NCBI GenBank assembly: GCA_001599815.1 | Contig: BCIA01000007.1 | Span: 1,240,001 to 1,304,000, forward strand | Reading direction: 5' to 3' | Length of the DNA: 64,000 nucleotides | DNA from: Furcasterigmium furcatum | Taxonomy: Eukaryota > Ascomycota > Sordariomycetes > Glomerellales > Plectosphaerellaceae | Part shown: piece after piece, positions 30,207-39,199 of the stretch | Layout of the letters: each line of letters begins with the position of its first letter | Numbering within the stretch: position 1 is the first letter of the stretch | Made by a program: the position numbers and the translations under genes | Notes under the pieces: generated by a model | What the model was told of the DNA's origin: nothing | The model's database searches: none | Seen by the model: the letters and a program-made list of their open reading frames with translations, nothing else

Positions 30207-32619
30207 ATGTCCGCCGCACCATCTTCCGTGCGCGCCCCTTTATGGGTTGCTCAGATTCCTGCCCAAGATGGCCGTCAGATTCGCCGCGTTCTCATCGCAA
30301 ACCGTGGCGAGATTGCTTGCCGGGTCATCAAAACATGTCGAAGCATGGGCATCACGAGCATCGCCATATATGCCGAAGAGTACGTGGCCCAGGTCAATGT
30401 GGACACGGATCATCCAGGGGACGGGCAGACTGACCTGTTTTGATAGGGACGCTGCCTCAAGGCATGTGGCGGATGCCGATGAAGCCATTAGTCTCGGTTC
30501 CATGGAACAGACCTTGGGCAACCCGTTCTTGAACATGCGGCTCCTCATCGAGACGGCAGTTCAGGCACGCGCTGATGCTGTACACCCGGGCTACGGCTAC
30601 CTCAGCGAGAACGCGGACTTTGCCGACGCAGTACGGAAGGCTGGCATCATCTTCATCGGACCGAACGCACGCGCCATGTCTACGCTGGGCGACAAGCGCC
30701 AGGCCAAGGAGTACCTCAGCAAGCACGCAACATCGGTGCCGCTGATCCCGGGCTCGACGGGCTCCGGCAAAGGCGTCGACAAGGACAATCTGGAGGAGGT
30801 AGCTTCCCAGATAGGCTTCCCGATCATGGTCAAAGCCTCTGCAGGCGGAGGCGGAAAGGGCATGCGCGTCGTCCGCGAGGCCTCGGCACTACTGGACGAG
30901 CTCGAGCGTGCTCAGTCCGAGGCTCAGCGCTCCTTCGGCTCCAGCGAGTGCATTCTGGAGAAGTACATCGAGTCCGGGAAGCATGTCGAAGTCCAGATCG
31001 TCGGAGACCGCCATGGCAAGGTTGTTTCGTTGTGGGAACGCGACTGTTCGGTGCAAAGACGGCACCAGAAGATCGTCGAGGAGAGCCCCTGCACCTGGCT
31101 GACCCAGCAGAAACGAGATGCCATGTGCGCCGTTGCGGTGCAAATCGGAGAGCTCCTCAACTATGAAGGCGCCGGTACGGTCGAGTTCATCGTCGACCTG
31201 TCCACCGGAAAGTTCTACTTCCTGGAGGTGAACGCTCGTCTTCAGGTGGAACATCCCATCACTGAAGAATGCACAGGCATCGACATCGTGTCTCTGCAGC
31301 TCTTCGTTGCTGCGGGCGGCAGTCTGGCCCAAGTCCCGCACTTGGAAAAGATTCCCCAGAACGGACACAGCATTGAAGTCCGTCTTTGCGCCGAGGACCC
31401 GGGCAGGGACTTCTCACCCCAGCATGGTCTCATCCGCCTGTGGAAGCCATCCTCCCCAGCATCACCGAGGGACGTTCGGTTTGAGACCGCCATCAGTACG
31501 GGCGCTAGAATCTCCATCTACTTCGACCCGATGATCGCCAAAGTGGTCGTCTGGGCACCGACCCGGTCTCAATGTATCGAGAAGATGGTGAAGACCCTTG
31601 CCGACACGGTATGCATCGGCCCATCCACGAATCAGCTCTTCTTGCAAAGCTGCCTATTGCATGAAGAGTTCCAACGCCCCGACTACACGACATCCTTCAT
31701 ACCCACGAATCTCGAGAGACTCTTGGCGAACCCGTACTTGGGTGATCTCGGATTCCCGAAAGAATGGCTCAATGCTGTCCCGGGCCTCTGCCTGAGGGAG
31801 TTGCAACGACTCCGCGCTCCGAGTCGGCCGGGAGGTGTCTTCGGGACCATTCGCCCTGCTTTCAGAAACCAGAGATATGACACGGCCGGCGTCCCATGCG
31901 ACATCATCACTACCTACGACGCCAAGCAAGGTCTTGACATCGATCCTCACGTCTGTCTGTGGAACCTGGGAGCACATGCAGGGTCCTCGGTGTGTGCCGC
32001 TCGCGTTTTTCCTCTGCCGACCATCGACGAAAGCAAGAAGAGCGACGGCCCGAACGCGACCACGGCGGCGTACAACCATCTCACATCCCAGATCCGAGCC
32101 GGGACTGTGGTAGGCGCAACTCAGCTCAGTGTCAGCATCCAGAACTTCCAATTGCTTCAGGTAAACAAGGAGCACGATCCATCCCTGACGGCCGCACAAT
32201 TCAGGGTGCTGATCAACAACCAAATCATTGCTGGTTACTTGTCTGTCCCTGACCCTAGGGCTGCCACCTACGAGGCGGACGTGGGAGGCATGGTCAAGCT
32301 GCTTCTTCATTTCCCCGCTCTGGGATCTTCGACAGAGTTCCATTCTTACTCGCTGCTTTCTTTCTTCGAGAGCATGCGTCAAGCCGTCGCCGGTGACGCC
32401 GGAGGGGACCTGAAGACCATCAAGTCACCAATGCCGTGCAAGGTGCTCCGGGTGCTCAAGAAGAATGGCGACACGGTCAAGAAGGGGGAGATGGTCATGG
32501 TTATCGAGAGCATGAAGATGGAAATCACGATTTCTGCTGGGATCGAGGGTGTCTTTGAGACTCAGGCCAAGGAAGGCGAAGCAGTGGACGAGGGTACAGT
32601 CTTGTGTGTGATGAAGTAG
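30207..32619 (+). CDS. acyl-CoA carboxylase biotin carboxylase/BCCP (alpha) subunit
   Basis: Two exons, 30207-30379 and 30447-32619, join in phase to 781 residues. The biotin carboxylase domain (about 25-475) shows RRVLIANRGEIACRVIKT, DAVHPGYGYLSENADFA, VKASAGGGGKGMRVV (ATP-grasp glycine loop), RDCSVQRRHQKIVEE and FYFLEVNARLQVEHPITE. A middle segment (about 500-705) corresponds to the BT domain that docks the beta subunit. The BCCP domain carries ESMKM with the biotinyl Lys at residue 748, 33 residues from the end, the usual distance. It carboxylates its own biotin with ATP and bicarbonate and hands the carboxyl to the beta subunit at 26368. There is no mitochondrial presequence and no PTS1 (ends CVMK). 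Geranyl-CoA and methylcrotonyl-CoA carboxylase alpha subunits cannot be told apart by eye. Confidence 0.93.
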
Positions 32620-33037
32620 TGTCATTTTGATAGGTAAGGGACCTTACATTATATTAAATCAACATCCATCCTGCCATCTCCAGATGTACGCTTTTTCACG
32701 ATTGCATCATTGCTCCAAGCACATTCCAGGCATACCGTGAATATGACCAAGGTCTTCTGCGACAACATCTTGTCGATTCAACGGAGGAGCAGATGCCCTG
32801 CGTGTCATAAACCCGGCCAAGAAAAAGAGCCATGATCAGTCCGGGGACTCCGCGGGTGTGATAGCCGTGCCCACTTCCCCGGCCCCGAAGTAGGTAGTCG
32901 ATGCCGGGCGCCCATACTTAGTACTTGAAGACCTACTTACTTACATCCAGTGTAAGTCGATGAGATTGTGTGCTTTCCCCAGGCATTGCACACCGCCAAA
33001 ATCCTGATCGATCACTCGACAACATCATTTCACCAAC
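32620..33037. promoter_or_regulatory. spacer upstream of the AtuA-like gene
   Basis: A 418-bp tandem spacer. A CCGGGGAC box lies at 32841-32848 with CCGCGG next to it (32851-32856), about 190 bp before the ATG. An AT-richer stretch with TTAGTACTTG follows near 32917. No gene seen. Confidence 0.35.
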
Positions 33038-35057
33038 ATGGCAAAGCAACAGGTCAGCATTGGGTGCTACAGGTTCGTCACTCGTGCAGCCACACCCCAG
33101 GTGCTTGGTGGCCTTTGGCTGACACCTCCCCGTGCAGTGCCTTCTGGGGCGACTCTGCCTCGGCCGTAAAGCAGTTCCTGGATCCCAATGGGCCTGAGCT
33201 TGATTATCTAGTCGCAGACTACCTTGCTGGTACGTGACAGGGAGATAGAGATGCCCGGTTCTCGGCGTCCGCTAACCGCCGTGTCGGACAGAGTTGACCA
33301 TGGGCCTGTTGGCTCGGTTCGGCCGCGGTACGGGCAAAGGGCCGAAGACGAAGAAGAGCTACGTGTCGGAGTTTCTGGACCTGGTAGTCGCTCCTTACCT
33401 TGACCTCATTCTCCAGAAAGGCGTCAAGATTGTGACGAACGCGGGTGGGCTTGACCCTGTCGGCCTCAAGGAAGCCATCGAAGAACACCTGAGAAGCCGC
33501 GGCCACGGCAACACCCTGAAAGTTGCAGCTGTGTACGGCGACGATATACTGCCACGAAGAGACGAGTTGCAGAAACAGGGAGCTTTCGAAGGGTTCGATC
33601 CCCTCAGTGGGGCAGGGTCGAAGGAAGCCGACATCGAGCAGTCGGGCCGCCTCCTCAGTCTGAACGCGTACCTCGGCGCAGAGCCCATCACCGAAGCCCT
33701 GAAGCAGGGTGCCGACATCGTGGTCACAGGGAGGTGCGTTGACAGCGCTCTCGTCGCTGGCCCTCTGGCATTCGAGCTCGGCTGGCAGTATGCCACGGAT
33801 CAAGTCAGTCTCGACAGGCTTGCGAGCGCGTCTCTGGCAGGACACATTATTGAATGTGGCGCTCAGGCCACGGGAGGCAACTTCACCGACTGGAAGTTAT
33901 CGGCCCTGAGTAACTATGGAGGTTGGTCGAACATGGGCTATCCCATCCTGACTTTCGGTGCCGACAACACCTTCTCGATATCGAAACCGGCACGGACCGG
34001 AGGAGTCGTTACATGCAACAGCGTCTGTGAACAGATGCTATACGAGGTTCTTGACCCCGAAAACTACGCTCTTCCGGATGTCGTTCTCGACATGAGCCAG
34101 GTCCGCCTGGACCAGGTTGCTCCCGAGGTCGTACAGGTGCGCGGCGCGAAAGGCAAGCCCCCAACCCCTTGGCTCAAGTGCACCGCGGTGGAGCAGCGAG
34201 GCTCGAGGATCTTCGTTGATATCCTCGTGCGTGGTGAAGAGGCTGAAAGCAAAGCCAAGACCTTGGGCAAGGCAATCATCGATAGGACAAACGACCTGTC
34301 CCGAGACCGATACGCCGAGCGGTTCTCCCCGATTGGTGCGTCCGACTGCGAGATCATCTTGATCGGGAACGACGCCTCGGGCCTTGGTCCATCGGCAAGA
34401 CGTCAAGAAGCAAAAGAACTTGTCCTCAGAGTGGCAGCTCGTCATGAGAACCGGGAAGTTCTCGACATCTTCAGCAAGGAGGCCGTTTCTTTTCTGACTA
34501 ACAGTTGTCCGGGCATCTGCTTGTTGGCATCTGGCAGACCCAAGAGCGCCCCCAACTTCATCGCCAGCAGCATCCTTCTCCGCCGAGATCAGGTCTTCCC
34601 CATGGTTCAACCTGGGGACCTGGCTCCAAATCAGGCCAGCATACTGACAACTGGAGCCAAAGCCATCGAGGCAGCAGCTACTCGGACGCAGGCAGCCAGC
34701 GCAGGCCCCCCGAAGCTGTTTGATGCAGCATCAACCGTGGTCGGGCTCCATGAGGTTGCCGTGGGCCGCTCTGGGGACAAGGGCGACACGGCCAACATTG
34801 CTATCATCGCACGCAACCCTTCGTACTACCCCTACATTCTGCAGCAGGTAACCGCCGAAGTCATCTTCTCCCAGTTCAGCCACCTGATTGCTCCGGGAGG
34901 AACTGTGACGAGGTTCGAGGTGCCAGGAGTATCCGCGGTCAACTTCGTGCTCACCCGATGCCTCGGCGGCGGCGGGCTGTCGAGCCTGAGATTGGACAGG
35001 TCAGTCAAAGCTACTCTAACCCTGGAGCTCACCCCGGGTACTTTTTGGACTTCATAA
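33038..35057 (+). CDS. AtuA-like protein (DUF1446, acyclic terpene utilisation family)
   Basis: Three exons, 33038-33072, 33138-33229 and 33292-35057, join in phase to 630 residues. The N-terminal DUF1446/AtuA domain (about 1-480) has SAFWGDSASAVKQFL, DYLAELTMGLLARF, GVKIVTNAGGLDPVGLKEA, YGDDILPR, ADIVVTGRCVDSALVAGPL, GHIIECGAQATGGNFTDW and MGYPILTFGADN. The C-terminal AtuA-like domain (about 525-625) begins VVGLHEVAVGRSGDKGDTAN. In Pseudomonas, atuA is the first gene of the geraniol/citronellol operon, and its product has been proposed to cleave the 3-hydroxy-3-isohexenylglutaryl-CoA intermediate; the activity is not well established. No HMG-CoA lyase occurs here, so AtuA is the candidate for that step. 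C-terminus FWTS is not a PTS1. It ends 222 bp from the convergent Abd1 gene, the right edge of the cluster. Confidence 0.9.
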
Positions 35058-35279
35058 TAACACATGAACCAGACAAGCAAAGTCGTACGCTCAGATAGCC
35101 CTGTCGGGCGTGCATCTTTCAGTGCCTCTCAAGGAGCTGTCGCACTCCAGGCTGTGACTCGAAGGTTACAAGGCAGACAAGGACCAGAGACCACTCATGA
35201 GTGCGATAGCTTTGTATTGATCCCAAGACATACTCGCAATTGCCTCGAAAATGCACTCCAAGCGTAGCTTCGTGTCCAA

Positions 35280-36740
35280 CTAGACCTTGTAGAAGCAAAA
35301 TGCGATGTAGAAGCTGGCAGCCTCCTGTTCCTCCGGCGAGACCAGAAGGGGTCCCCCACCGCGCTCCCTCACGCCCATCCTTTCGCTCAAGGGTCCAAGC
35401 ATAGGATCGTCCTTTTCGCTTTCCCACACGTCAAGGAAAGGCTTCTGGTACTGGAGCTCAAGGTTGAAGTCTTCTGCGAGAGCTCGGAATGCCTCCCAAG
35501 GCACCACGTACTCGGGCACCTCCTCGACGGCCTCGTCCAAGAAAAAGCTGTACTTCCAGCCGAAGGCGGGTCGGAAGATGCCATCATCGGGGGTCTGCCC
35601 CGGGAAGCGAACCCTGTAGATCGAGTTGCCCCACTCGGCCGTCTGCTCGGCTTCGCCCTCCTCGACCTCTCCGTCCTCCGTCTCTGCCGGCGGCTCGCTG
35701 GACGGCTCGCCGTCCTTCTTCTTCTCGGCTTGCTTCGCATTGAATTGGCGTACGCGCTCACCAAGAACGTCCGAGTTGGGAATGCATCCGATGAGACGGC
35801 CTCCCTTCTTGAGAGCACCGGCCACGTTCCTCAGCATTGTGCGAGCCTTCTCCTCGCTCTCGAAAGCGTAGTGCATGCAGAACATCATGGTGACGACGTC
35901 GAAGCCACGGCGATTGAGTGGGCCAGGATCAAACCCGACCTGCCTGATGACATCGATCTCTTCGATGGACTCGCCGTAACAGTCCTTGACGTGGAACTGC
36001 GCGTCGAAGAGGCGCGGTGGAGGACGCCTGTGCCCTCCCCTGCCGCCACGGCCGCCACCACCGCGACTTCCCATCTGGCGATATCGCTCCCTGGCCTGAT
36101 CGATACTGATGTCGGCAGGGTCAAGGCCGACGTACAGCTGGATAGACTGAGGCGCCTGCTGCCACTTTCCCAAATCGCCTCCCTTTCCGCAGCCGATGTC
36201 GAGGACGAGGAGCTCGTGGCCGTCTCGGGAGCCGGGAGTGTGGTCTTCGTCGGGGGAGAATTTCTGGATGATGCAGCTCTTCACCCAGTTGTTGAAAGAG
36301 CGCAGGCCTTTGATCTTACTATCTGTGCGTCTCCAGTCACGGCCTCGCTCGGGGACGCTGTTGTAGTGCTGTGTGACGACGTTGTTGACGCTGCGATGGC
36401 GAGCCTCGGCCTCGGCGGCGGCGGCAGCGGCAGCCATGTCGCGTTCTCGGTCAAGAGCTCTTTTCCGGGCAGCTTCGCGTTCAGTCTCGGAGATGCGCGC
36501 GCGAGCACCAGGTCGCTTCTGCTTCCGGGGTGCGTCAGAGGGCGAGCCAGCTCGGCGCTTGGCTGGCTGGAGCTCCTTCGCGTTGTAGGGCTGGGGCAAT
36601 TCGTCGTTGTTCGAGCGGTCGCGGTGGGAAGAAGGGCCGTTTCTCTGGGGCGACTGCGATCGTCTTCGCTTCTTGGGGGAGAGGTTCCTGGCGCTGTAAG
36701 GCTGAGGCTGGTCCTCGCCGTCGCGAGGGTCATCCGCCAT
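35280..36740 (-). CDS. ABD1: mRNA cap guanine-N7 methyltransferase
   Basis: Intronless, 486 residues from the Met at 36740. It transfers methyl from S-adenosylmethionine to N7 of the cap guanosine on nascent RNA polymerase II transcripts in the nucleus. The N-terminal 150 residues are a charged disordered tail (KKRRRSQSPQRN, PYNAKELQPAKRRAG, an Ala run). The catalytic domain shows the Abd1 signatures VVTQHYNSVPERGRDWR, FNNWVKSCIIQKF, the SAM loop LLVLDIGCGKGGDLGKW, YVGLDPADISI, FDVVTMMFCMHYAFESEEKA and the GWKYSFFLDEAVEEVPEYVV region. A Gly/Arg-rich insert (GSRGGGGRGGRGGHRR) and an acidic insert (ETEDGEVEEGEAEQ) interrupt surface loops. The frame is open further upstream, but MADDPRDGED has the better match and context. 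Confidence 0.95.
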   Translation of the reverse strand: MADDPRDGEDQPQPYSARNLSPKKRRRSQSPQRNGPSSHRDRSNNDELPQPYNAKELQPAKRRAGSPSDAPRKQKRPGARARISETEREAARKRALDRERDMAAAAAAAEAEARHRSVNNVVTQHYNSVPERGRDWRRTDSKIKGLRSFNNWVKSCIIQKFSPDEDHTPGSRDGHELLVLDIGCGKGGDLGKWQQAPQSIQLYVGLDPADISIDQARERYRQMGSRGGGGRGGRGGHRRPPPRLFDAQFHVKDCYGESIEEIDVIRQVGFDPGPLNRRGFDVVTMMFCMHYAFESEEKARTMLRNVAGALKKGGRLIGCIPNSDVLGERVRQFNAKQAEKKKDGEPSSEPPAETEDGEVEEGEAEQTAEWGNSIYRVRFPGQTPDDGIFRPAFGWKYSFFLDEAVEEVPEYVVPWEAFRALAEDFNLELQYQKPFLDVWESEKDDPMLGPLSERMGVRERGGGPLLVSPEEQEAASFYIAFCFYKV

Positions 36741-37297
36741 GATGCGGATGGAGGTTTTCGCTTGGGATAGGCTAGTTTTCGTCTGAGGATAGAGAACAAA
36801 ATTGGTAAGGTTGGTAGGTCTGGATAAAGTTGCTTGTTGAGTGATACTGGATGGAGGAAGGAGAGACGTGAGTGAAGCTTCGAAGAACCTAACAAAAGAA
36901 GCGATGGCAACGGCGACGAGCCGAGAACAATGGTCCCACTTTCCAATTGCCTGGCAGCTTCCTGCAGCTGGCACCTTCCTTCTCGCAATCCGGGCAGGCA
37001 TTTGGGGCGTGTCTGGCCCAATCTTTAGTTCCACCCCTGCTACGTACCGCGCTGAAGCCTTCCGTCCTTACAGCGGGCTCAGCGAAGCATCTGACCAATC
37101 AAACACGCCGTCAAGCTGGCCTTGCTGCTCCGTCTGTCTCCCACTGTGATGCCGATTCGAAGCTCGCAGCTCTCAACGCAATCATCATCGCACACCTCAT
37201 CACGACTCACGCGACGCCCAAACCCTGCACTTCCGCCTGACAGATCGCCTCTCTTCCAGCAGCTCCCAAGAGATACCTTCAATCAACCACCGACAAG
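36741..37297. promoter_or_regulatory. divergent promoter of ABD1 and RPN7
   Basis: A 557-bp spacer between the two start codons. It contains the 5' leaders of both genes. No PACE element (GGTGGCAAA, the yeast proteasome box) was seen. Several open frames run through but are not conserved in appearance. Confidence 0.45.
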
Positions 37298-38877
37298 ATG
37301 GGCTCCGAGCCGCAACACGCCAAATGGCCTCTCCTGCCGCTCTCCCAGCATGTCTTCACCCTCACAAACCCCTACGCCTCCCGGACAGCCCAGCAGGCCG
37401 CTGCTAAGGGCCTCCAAGATGCCATCACCGAGAACAAGATGGCTCCTTTCTACAAGTACCTCGCACATCCCCTCGAGGGTATCTTGAACTCCGTCGGCGA
37501 GGGTTCCAGTCAGCAGGTCCCCGGCAAGCCGCCCAGCCGCAAGTCGAGCCTCGTCGGCCTCGTCGCCACCAAGTCTCAGAGCGCCATCAGCTTGCCCTGG
37601 GATGAGGAACTGTACCAGAAGCTACAGAAGGAGAACGACGAGGAGCTGGCGGGCATCCAGAAAGAGGAGGACGAGGCCGTGGAGCAGGCCGGCGACACAG
37701 AGGTCCAGGCTGCAAAGTCCAAGAGGGCCGAGGTCTACGCCAGGGTTGGCGACAAGGTGTGTGCTGTGATGTCTTGATACTGCCAGGAAGCATTCGCTAA
37801 CATTTGATGCGCAGGACCGGGCAATCGCCGCGTACGAAGACGTCTTCGAGAAGATCGGGATCCTGGGCACCAAGATCGACCTCGTCCTCGCCATCGTCCG
37901 CATGGGTCTCTTCTACGGGGATAAGCTCCTCGTGAAGAAGCATGTCGAGCGCGCCAAGACCCTCGTCGAGACCGGCGGTGACTGGGACCGCCGCAACCGC
38001 CTCAAGGCCTACGAGGGCCTGCACCTTCTCACGACCCGTTCCTACTCCGCCGCCGCCCCGCTGCTCCTCGACTCCCTGTCCACATTCACCAGCTACGAGC
38101 TCTGCACCTACTCCTCGCTCGTGGTGTACTCTGTCCTCGCCGGCTCCGTCTCCCTCAAGCGCGTCGACTTCAAGTCCAAGGTCGTCGACGCCCCCGAGAT
38201 CAAGGCCATCCTCGGCGATGGCGAGGACAAGCTCCTTGCCCTGAGCGGCGCCCTCAGTGCCGGCCCCGGCGTTGATGCCTCGCCTAACGAGAGCGAGGTC
38301 GGCACCGGCGCCAAGAAGACCGTTGTCAACCTGACGACACTGGGCACCAGCACCGAACAGCCCGACGCAGAGATGGCCATCGACTTCTCGCCGCTCGCCC
38401 AGCTCGTCAACAGCCTGTACAACGGCAGCTACAAGCACTTCTTCCAGGCCCTCGCCCTTGTGGAGGAGAACTTCCTGTCGCAGGACCGCTACCTCCACGA
38501 GCACCGACAGTGGTTCGTCCGCGAGATGCGCCTGCGGGCCTACCAGCAGCTCCTGCAGAGCTACCGCGTCGTGGGCCTCGAGTCCATGGCTGCCGACTTT
38601 GGCGTGACTGTGGACTTCCTGGACCGGTATGTTCCATCTTCCAGTCTCATGCATCAAACAAAGCTAACCGATTCACAGCGATCTTGCCCGCTTCATCGCC
38701 GCCGGCCGCATCCCTTGCACCATCGACCGCGTCTCCGGCAAGGGCGTCATCGAGACGAACCGCCCCGACGACAAGAACAAGCAGTACCAGGACGTCGTGC
38801 GACAAGGCGATCAGCTCATCACCAAGCTGCAAAAGTACGGCCAGGCCGTGCGTTTGAGGGGAAGTGAGAGGGCGTAA
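37298..38877 (+). CDS. RPN7: 26S proteasome lid subunit Rpn7 (PSMD6)
   Basis: Three exons, 37298-37756, 37815-38626 and 38679-38877, join in phase to 489 residues. Rpn7 is a PCI-domain subunit of the 19S regulatory particle lid. Landmarks are the helical N-terminal region (MAPFYKYLAHP, LQKENDEELAGIQKEEDEA), the TPR-like middle (DRAIAAYEDVFEKIGILGTKIDLVL, GGDWDRRNRLKAYEGLHLL) and the PCI winged helix (LRAYQQLLQSYRVVGLESMA, DLARFIAAGRIPCTIDRVSG). It is somewhat longer than yeast Rpn7 because of a Ser/Gly-rich insert near residues 65-100 and an acidic/Asn insert near 290-330. No defect is seen. Confidence 0.95.
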
Positions 38878-39199
38878 ACGTTGCAACTTGGGGGAAAGAC
38901 GGGGCTTGGGAATGGCATGGCGAAGGGGGATGTGACACTATCCGTGTATGATACCGATACCTCACAAGAATAGACGGAGATGGGGGAGTTGAACCGAACC
39001 CGTTCACGGCTTGATCATATTTTGACAACTTTTATTCTTTTTTGAGATGTAGCGGAGTAGATTCCCAGATCCATGCACGCAAGCAATGCTATCCATGCAG
39101 TCGCGTGTCTATTCAGCAATGCAAACCCCCGTTCACCCAAGGCCATCCAACGACCTGTTGCGTTTTATCCACATCCCATTCCCCGGCGAGTCGCAGCGT
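38878..39199. other. short convergent spacer between RPN7 and the alanine aminotransferase
   Basis: 322 bp between two stop codons, expected to hold both 3' UTRs. An AT-rich segment near 39020-39050 (acttttattctttttt) is a plausible 3' end signal. Nothing else seen. Confidence 0.45.

Noticed and set aside
26368..32619. Ordinary mitochondrial methylcrotonyl-CoA carboxylase pair
   Set aside because: No evident mitochondrial presequence on either subunit, ARL terminus on beta, PGLSDY in place of PAMSDE/PAMADE and an AtuA partner speak against it, though activity on methylcrotonyl-CoA is not excluded.
17175..35057. Recent bacterial transfer of the Atu-like cluster
   Set aside because: Most genes carry several fungal-type introns, each has its own promoter, two pairs are divergent and six enzymes have peroxisomal signals. 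An ancient transfer is possible, but nothing here shows a recent one.
14762..35057. Secondary-metabolite biosynthetic cluster
   Set aside because: There is no polyketide synthase, peptide synthetase, terpene synthase, prenyltransferase or P450. The enzymes are all catabolic CoA-ester enzymes.
35730..36770. 346-codon plus-strand open frame
   Set aside because: Antisense shadow of ABD1, with no motif of its own.
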